From assembly GCF_020622265.1 (NCBI RefSeq), contig NZ_JACNMQ010000006.1, positions 124,001-188,000 on the forward strand: a stretch of 64,000 nt of DNA, given 5' to 3'. This document shows positions 61,888-64,000 of the stretch, one piece after another (the first letter of the stretch is position 1; each line of letters starts with the position of its first letter). The stretch is from Halomonas sp. M20. GTDB lineage: Bacteria > Pseudomonadota > Gammaproteobacteria > Pseudomonadales > Halomonadaceae. The notes below the pieces were generated by a model, which worked only from the letters and a program-made list of their open reading frames with translations, had not been told where the DNA came from and ran no database searches. A program made the translations under genes and the position numbers.

Positions 61888-62427
61888 TTATTTCTTGAAC
61901 GGGAAGTTCAGCGCGCTCAGCAGAGCACGACCTTCTTCATCGCTGGTGGCAGTCGTGGTGATCGTCACATCCAGCCCGCGAATCCGATCGATTTTATCAT
62001 ACTCGAGCTCGGGGAAGATGATCTGCTCACGCACGCCCATTGAGTAGTTGCCACGCCCATCGAAGGATTTCGGATTAAGACCACGGAAGTCCCGTACCCG
62101 AGGGATCGCGATGTTCACCAACCGATCCAGAAAATCCCACATGCGCTCGCTACGCAAGGTGACCTTGATGCCGATCGGCCAACCTTCGCGGACCTTGAAG
62201 CCAGCGATGGACTTGCGTGCCTTGGTGACCACCGGCTTCTGGCCGGAGAGCTTTTCCATGTCGGCAACAGCGTTGTCAATCAGCTTTTTATCGCTGGTCG
62301 CCTCGCCAATACCCATGTTGAGGGTCACCTTGGTGATCCGTGGCACCTGCATTACATTGGCATAGCTGAATTGCTCTCTGAGCCCTGCCATTACTTCGTT
62401 TTGATAACGTTCTTTCAAGTTCGCCAT
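61888..62427 (-). CDS. rplE: 50S ribosomal protein L5
   Basis: 179 residues; 5S rRNA binding. Contains [20 protein letters not shown] and the block [17 protein letters not shown]. Ends SALNFPFKK. Standard place after rplX. Confidence 0.98.
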   Translation of the reverse strand: MANLKERYQNEVMAGLREQFSYANVMQVPRITKVTLNMGIGEATSDKKLIDNAVADMEKLSGQKPVVTKARKSIAGFKVREGWPIGIKVTLRSERMWDFLDRLVNIAIPRVRDFRGLNPKSFDGRGNYSMGVREQIIFPELEYDKIDRIRGLDVTITTTATSDEEGRALLSALNFPFKK

Positions 62428-62445
62428 TTTGCTACCCGACTCGCG

Positions 62446-62763
62446 TTAGGCGTCGATCTGCTTCTGCGTCGACTTGTAGATACGTACCTTGGTACCGTCT
62501 TCCGATAACTGGAAGCCGACGCGATCCGCTTTGCCGGTCTCCGAATTGAAGATAGCCACGTTGGACGCGTGAATCGGAGCCTCGCGCTCGACGATACCCC
62601 CCTGGTTGCCCGCCATGGGGTTGGGCTTGGTGTGACGCTTGATCATATTCACACCGGACACGACATAGCGGCTGTTCTGAAGAACCCGCTTGATCGTGCC
62701 ACGCTTGCCCTTGTCCTTGCCGGCAATGACGATCACTTCATCGTCACGTTTGATCTTTTGCAT
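62446..62763 (-). CDS. rplX: 50S ribosomal protein L24
   Basis: 105 residues with the KOW motif ([20 protein letters not shown]) at the N-terminus and [14 protein letters not shown] at the end. Early assembly initiator of the large subunit. Confidence 0.97.
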   Translation of the reverse strand: MQKIKRDDEVIVIAGKDKGKRGTIKRVLQNSRYVVSGVNMIKRHTKPNPMAGNQGGIVEREAPIHASNVAIFNSETGKADRVGFQLSEDGTKVRIYKSTQKQIDA

Positions 62764-62777
62764 ATCCGCCTCGCTCC

Positions 62778-63149
62778 TTACAGCACTTCAGGCGCCAAGG
62801 AAATGATCTTCATGAACTTTTCGTTACGTAGCTCACGAGTTACCGGTCCGAAGATACGGGTTCCGATTGGCTGTTCGTTGGTGTTGTTCAACAGAACTGC
62901 CGCATTTCCGTCGAAGCGAATTAGCGATCCGTCTGGTCGACGGACGCCACTCCGGGTACGGACAACCACTGCCTTCATGACCTGGCCTTTCTTGACCTTG
63001 CCACGTGGAATGGCTTCCTTAACCGTCACCTTGATGATGTCACCAACCCGGGCGTAACGGCGGTGGGACCCGCCTAGCACCTTGATGCATTGCACCCGGC
63101 GCGCGCCACTGTTGTCGGCGACATCCAGCATTGTCTGTGTCTGAATCAT
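62778..63149 (-). CDS. rplN: 50S ribosomal protein L14
   Basis: 123 residues; [20 protein letters not shown] start and the end [17 protein letters not shown]. First gene of the spc group; 54 bases separate it from rpsQ, where the spc promoter would lie. Confidence 0.97.
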   Translation of the reverse strand: MIQTQTMLDVADNSGARRVQCIKVLGGSHRRYARVGDIIKVTVKEAIPRGKVKKGQVMKAVVVRTRSGVRRPDGSLIRFDGNAAVLLNNTNEQPIGTRIFGPVTRELRNEKFMKIISLAPEVL

Positions 63150-63203
63150 CGGTTTTCTCCAAACCTAATCTGGCCACACTGATTACAAGATATCTCGTCG
63201 AAC

Positions 63204-63464
63204 TCAGCCACGGGCCTGTTCGACCACCTCGACCAGTGTCCAGGACTTTTTCTTCGACAGCGGGCGGCACTCCTCGATGGAAACCGTATCGCCCTGCTTC
63301 GCCTGGTTCGCCTCGTCATGGGCGTGCAGCTTGGTGGAGCGCTTCACGTATTTGCCATAGATCGGATGACGCTCGCGGCGCTCGATCATTACGACGATGG
63401 ACTTGTCCATCTTGTCGCTCACTACCCTGCCGGTGAGCGTACGGGCTTTCTTTTCTTCGGCCAT
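63204..63464 (-). CDS. rpsQ: 30S ribosomal protein S17
   Basis: 86 residues with the OB-fold text [21 protein letters not shown] and [16 protein letters not shown]. Last gene of the S10 group, directly after rpmC (1-base gap). Confidence 0.97.
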   Translation of the reverse strand: MAEEKKARTLTGRVVSDKMDKSIVVMIERRERHPIYGKYVKRSTKLHAHDEANQAKQGDTVSIEECRPLSKKKSWTLVEVVEQARG

Positions 63465-63465
63465 C

Positions 63466-63660
63466 TCAGTTACCTGCCTTCTCGTGGAGCACCGTCTTCA
63501 CGCGGGCGATATCCCGGCGCACCTGCTTGAGCAGATGGGTCTGGCTCAATTGGCCGGTAGCCTTCTGCATGCGCAGGTTGAACTGCTCGCGGAGGAGCTC
63601 GAAAAGCTGCTCCTGCAGTGCATCAGCCGACTTCTCGCGAATTTCCTGAGCTTTCATCAC
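63466..63660 (-). CDS. rpmC: 50S ribosomal protein L29
   Basis: 64 residues, helical: [20 protein letters not shown] and the signature [19 protein letters not shown]. It overlaps the end of rplP by 4 bases. Lies at the tunnel exit. Confidence 0.96.
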   Translation of the reverse strand: MMKAQEIREKSADALQEQLFELLREQFNLRMQKATGQLSQTHLLKQVRRDIARVKTVLHEKAGN

Positions 63661-64000
63661 ATCACCGTCCGTTTCACAAAGGTGGTGGAGACGGGCATCT
63701 TGCGTGCTGCAAGAGTGAACGCTTCACGCGCCAGCTCTTCAGAAACGCCCTCGATTTCATAAAGTACTCTGCCTGGCTGAATCTGCGCGACCCAGTACTC
63801 GACGGAGCCTTTACCCTTACCCATCCGGACTTCGAGCGGCTTCTCGGTGATCGGCTTATCCGGAAACACGCGGATCCAAATCTTGCCGCCGCGCTTGACG
63901 TGACGTGTGATGGCACGACGCCCCGCTTCGATCTGACGCGCGGTGATACGGCCGCGACCAACCGCCTTGAGACCATACTCACCGAAGCTCACCTTGCTCC
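63657..64000 (-). CDS. rplP: 50S ribosomal protein L16 (N-terminus outside window)
   Basis: 114 or so C-terminal residues of L16 are visible: [20 protein letters not shown], the [17 protein letters not shown] segment and the end [12 protein letters not shown]. The gene continues beyond the right edge, where upstream S10 genes are expected. Gene order L16-L29-S17 is standard. Confidence 0.97.
   Translation of the reverse strand, partial: SKVSFGEYGLKAVGRGRITARQIEAGRRAITRHVKRGGKIWIRVFPDKPITEKPLEVRMGKGKGSVEYWVAQIQPGRVLYEIEGVSEELAREAFTLAARKMPVSTTFVKRTVM

Noticed and set aside
1-64000. CRISPR arrays or rRNA genes
   Set aside because: No regularly spaced short repeats and no rRNA-like sequence were seen on reading through the window.

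Overview
The right end of the window (about 54.5-64 kb) is a gammaproteobacterial S10/spc/alpha ribosomal protein cluster read leftwards, from rplP (cut by the window edge) to rplQ. It is followed by convergent uvrA and a divergent YajR-type MFS transporter. GC content, gene order and protein sequences fit a Halomonas-like gammaproteobacterium (Halomonadaceae); this is inferred from memory of the family, not from a search. Everything left of about 49.9 kb is accessory DNA. REGION 1 (0-15.5 kb): a metal-resistance and envelope block holding the end of mercuric merR, a frameshifted arsenite-type permease, copper-delivery proteins for cytochrome oxidase (SCO, PCuAC, CtaG), an L,D-transpeptidase, lnt, lspA, a Zn/Cd/Pb P1B ATPase with a divergent MerR-type regulator, two ZIP-like transporters, an M23 peptidase, a DsbA-like protein, a CDF-like protein with a broken 5' end, and IS21 and multicopper-oxidase remnants. 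This block is bounded by two diverged direct copies (189 bp, about 90% identical) of the junction between merR and a SAM methyltransferase. REGION 2 (15.4-32.7 kb): copper handling. It has the methyltransferase, a multicopper oxidase, a broken cueR with its operator still readable, CcdA, then a long rightward operon (peroxiredoxin, MerR regulator, CopA, a 44-aa membrane peptide, TVP38 protein, TlpA-like thioredoxin, lgt, broken dsbD domain). A persulfide-dioxygenase-like gene is inserted in a duplicated junction. Then a divergent MerR gene faces an eight-gene periplasmic copper/redox operon: Met-rich protein, SCO, DUF411, thioredoxin, Cys-rich membrane protein, CcdA, beta-propeller-like protein, cytochrome c. 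REGION 3 (32.7-49.9 kb): mobile and defence DNA. It has a Tn554-like trio of recombinase genes including an unusually large 1002-aa tyrosine recombinase, a 5'-truncated umuC, an SRAP (YedK/HMCES) gene, and a low-GC pair made of a small hypothetical protein and a 1283-aa STAND-type NTPase with an N-terminal nuclease-like domain (a candidate anti-phage protein). It continues with an IS630 copy, an IS481 copy with two internal stops, a divergent wHTH/Xre pair, and fragments of IS3, a serine resolvase and IS66. REGION 4 (49.9-64 kb): core chromosome. How the genes work together: the metal genes are controlled by MerR-family activators acting on promoters with the typical 19-bp spacer (four are readable). 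Cytoplasmic efflux (P1B ATPases, ZIP/CDF transporters) is combined with periplasmic oxidation, chaperoning and thiol chemistry. All three lipoprotein-maturation enzymes (Lgt, LspA, Lnt) are carried alongside, which suggests that the island brings its own means of maturing lipoproteins. No CRISPR array, rRNA or convincing tRNA gene was seen.
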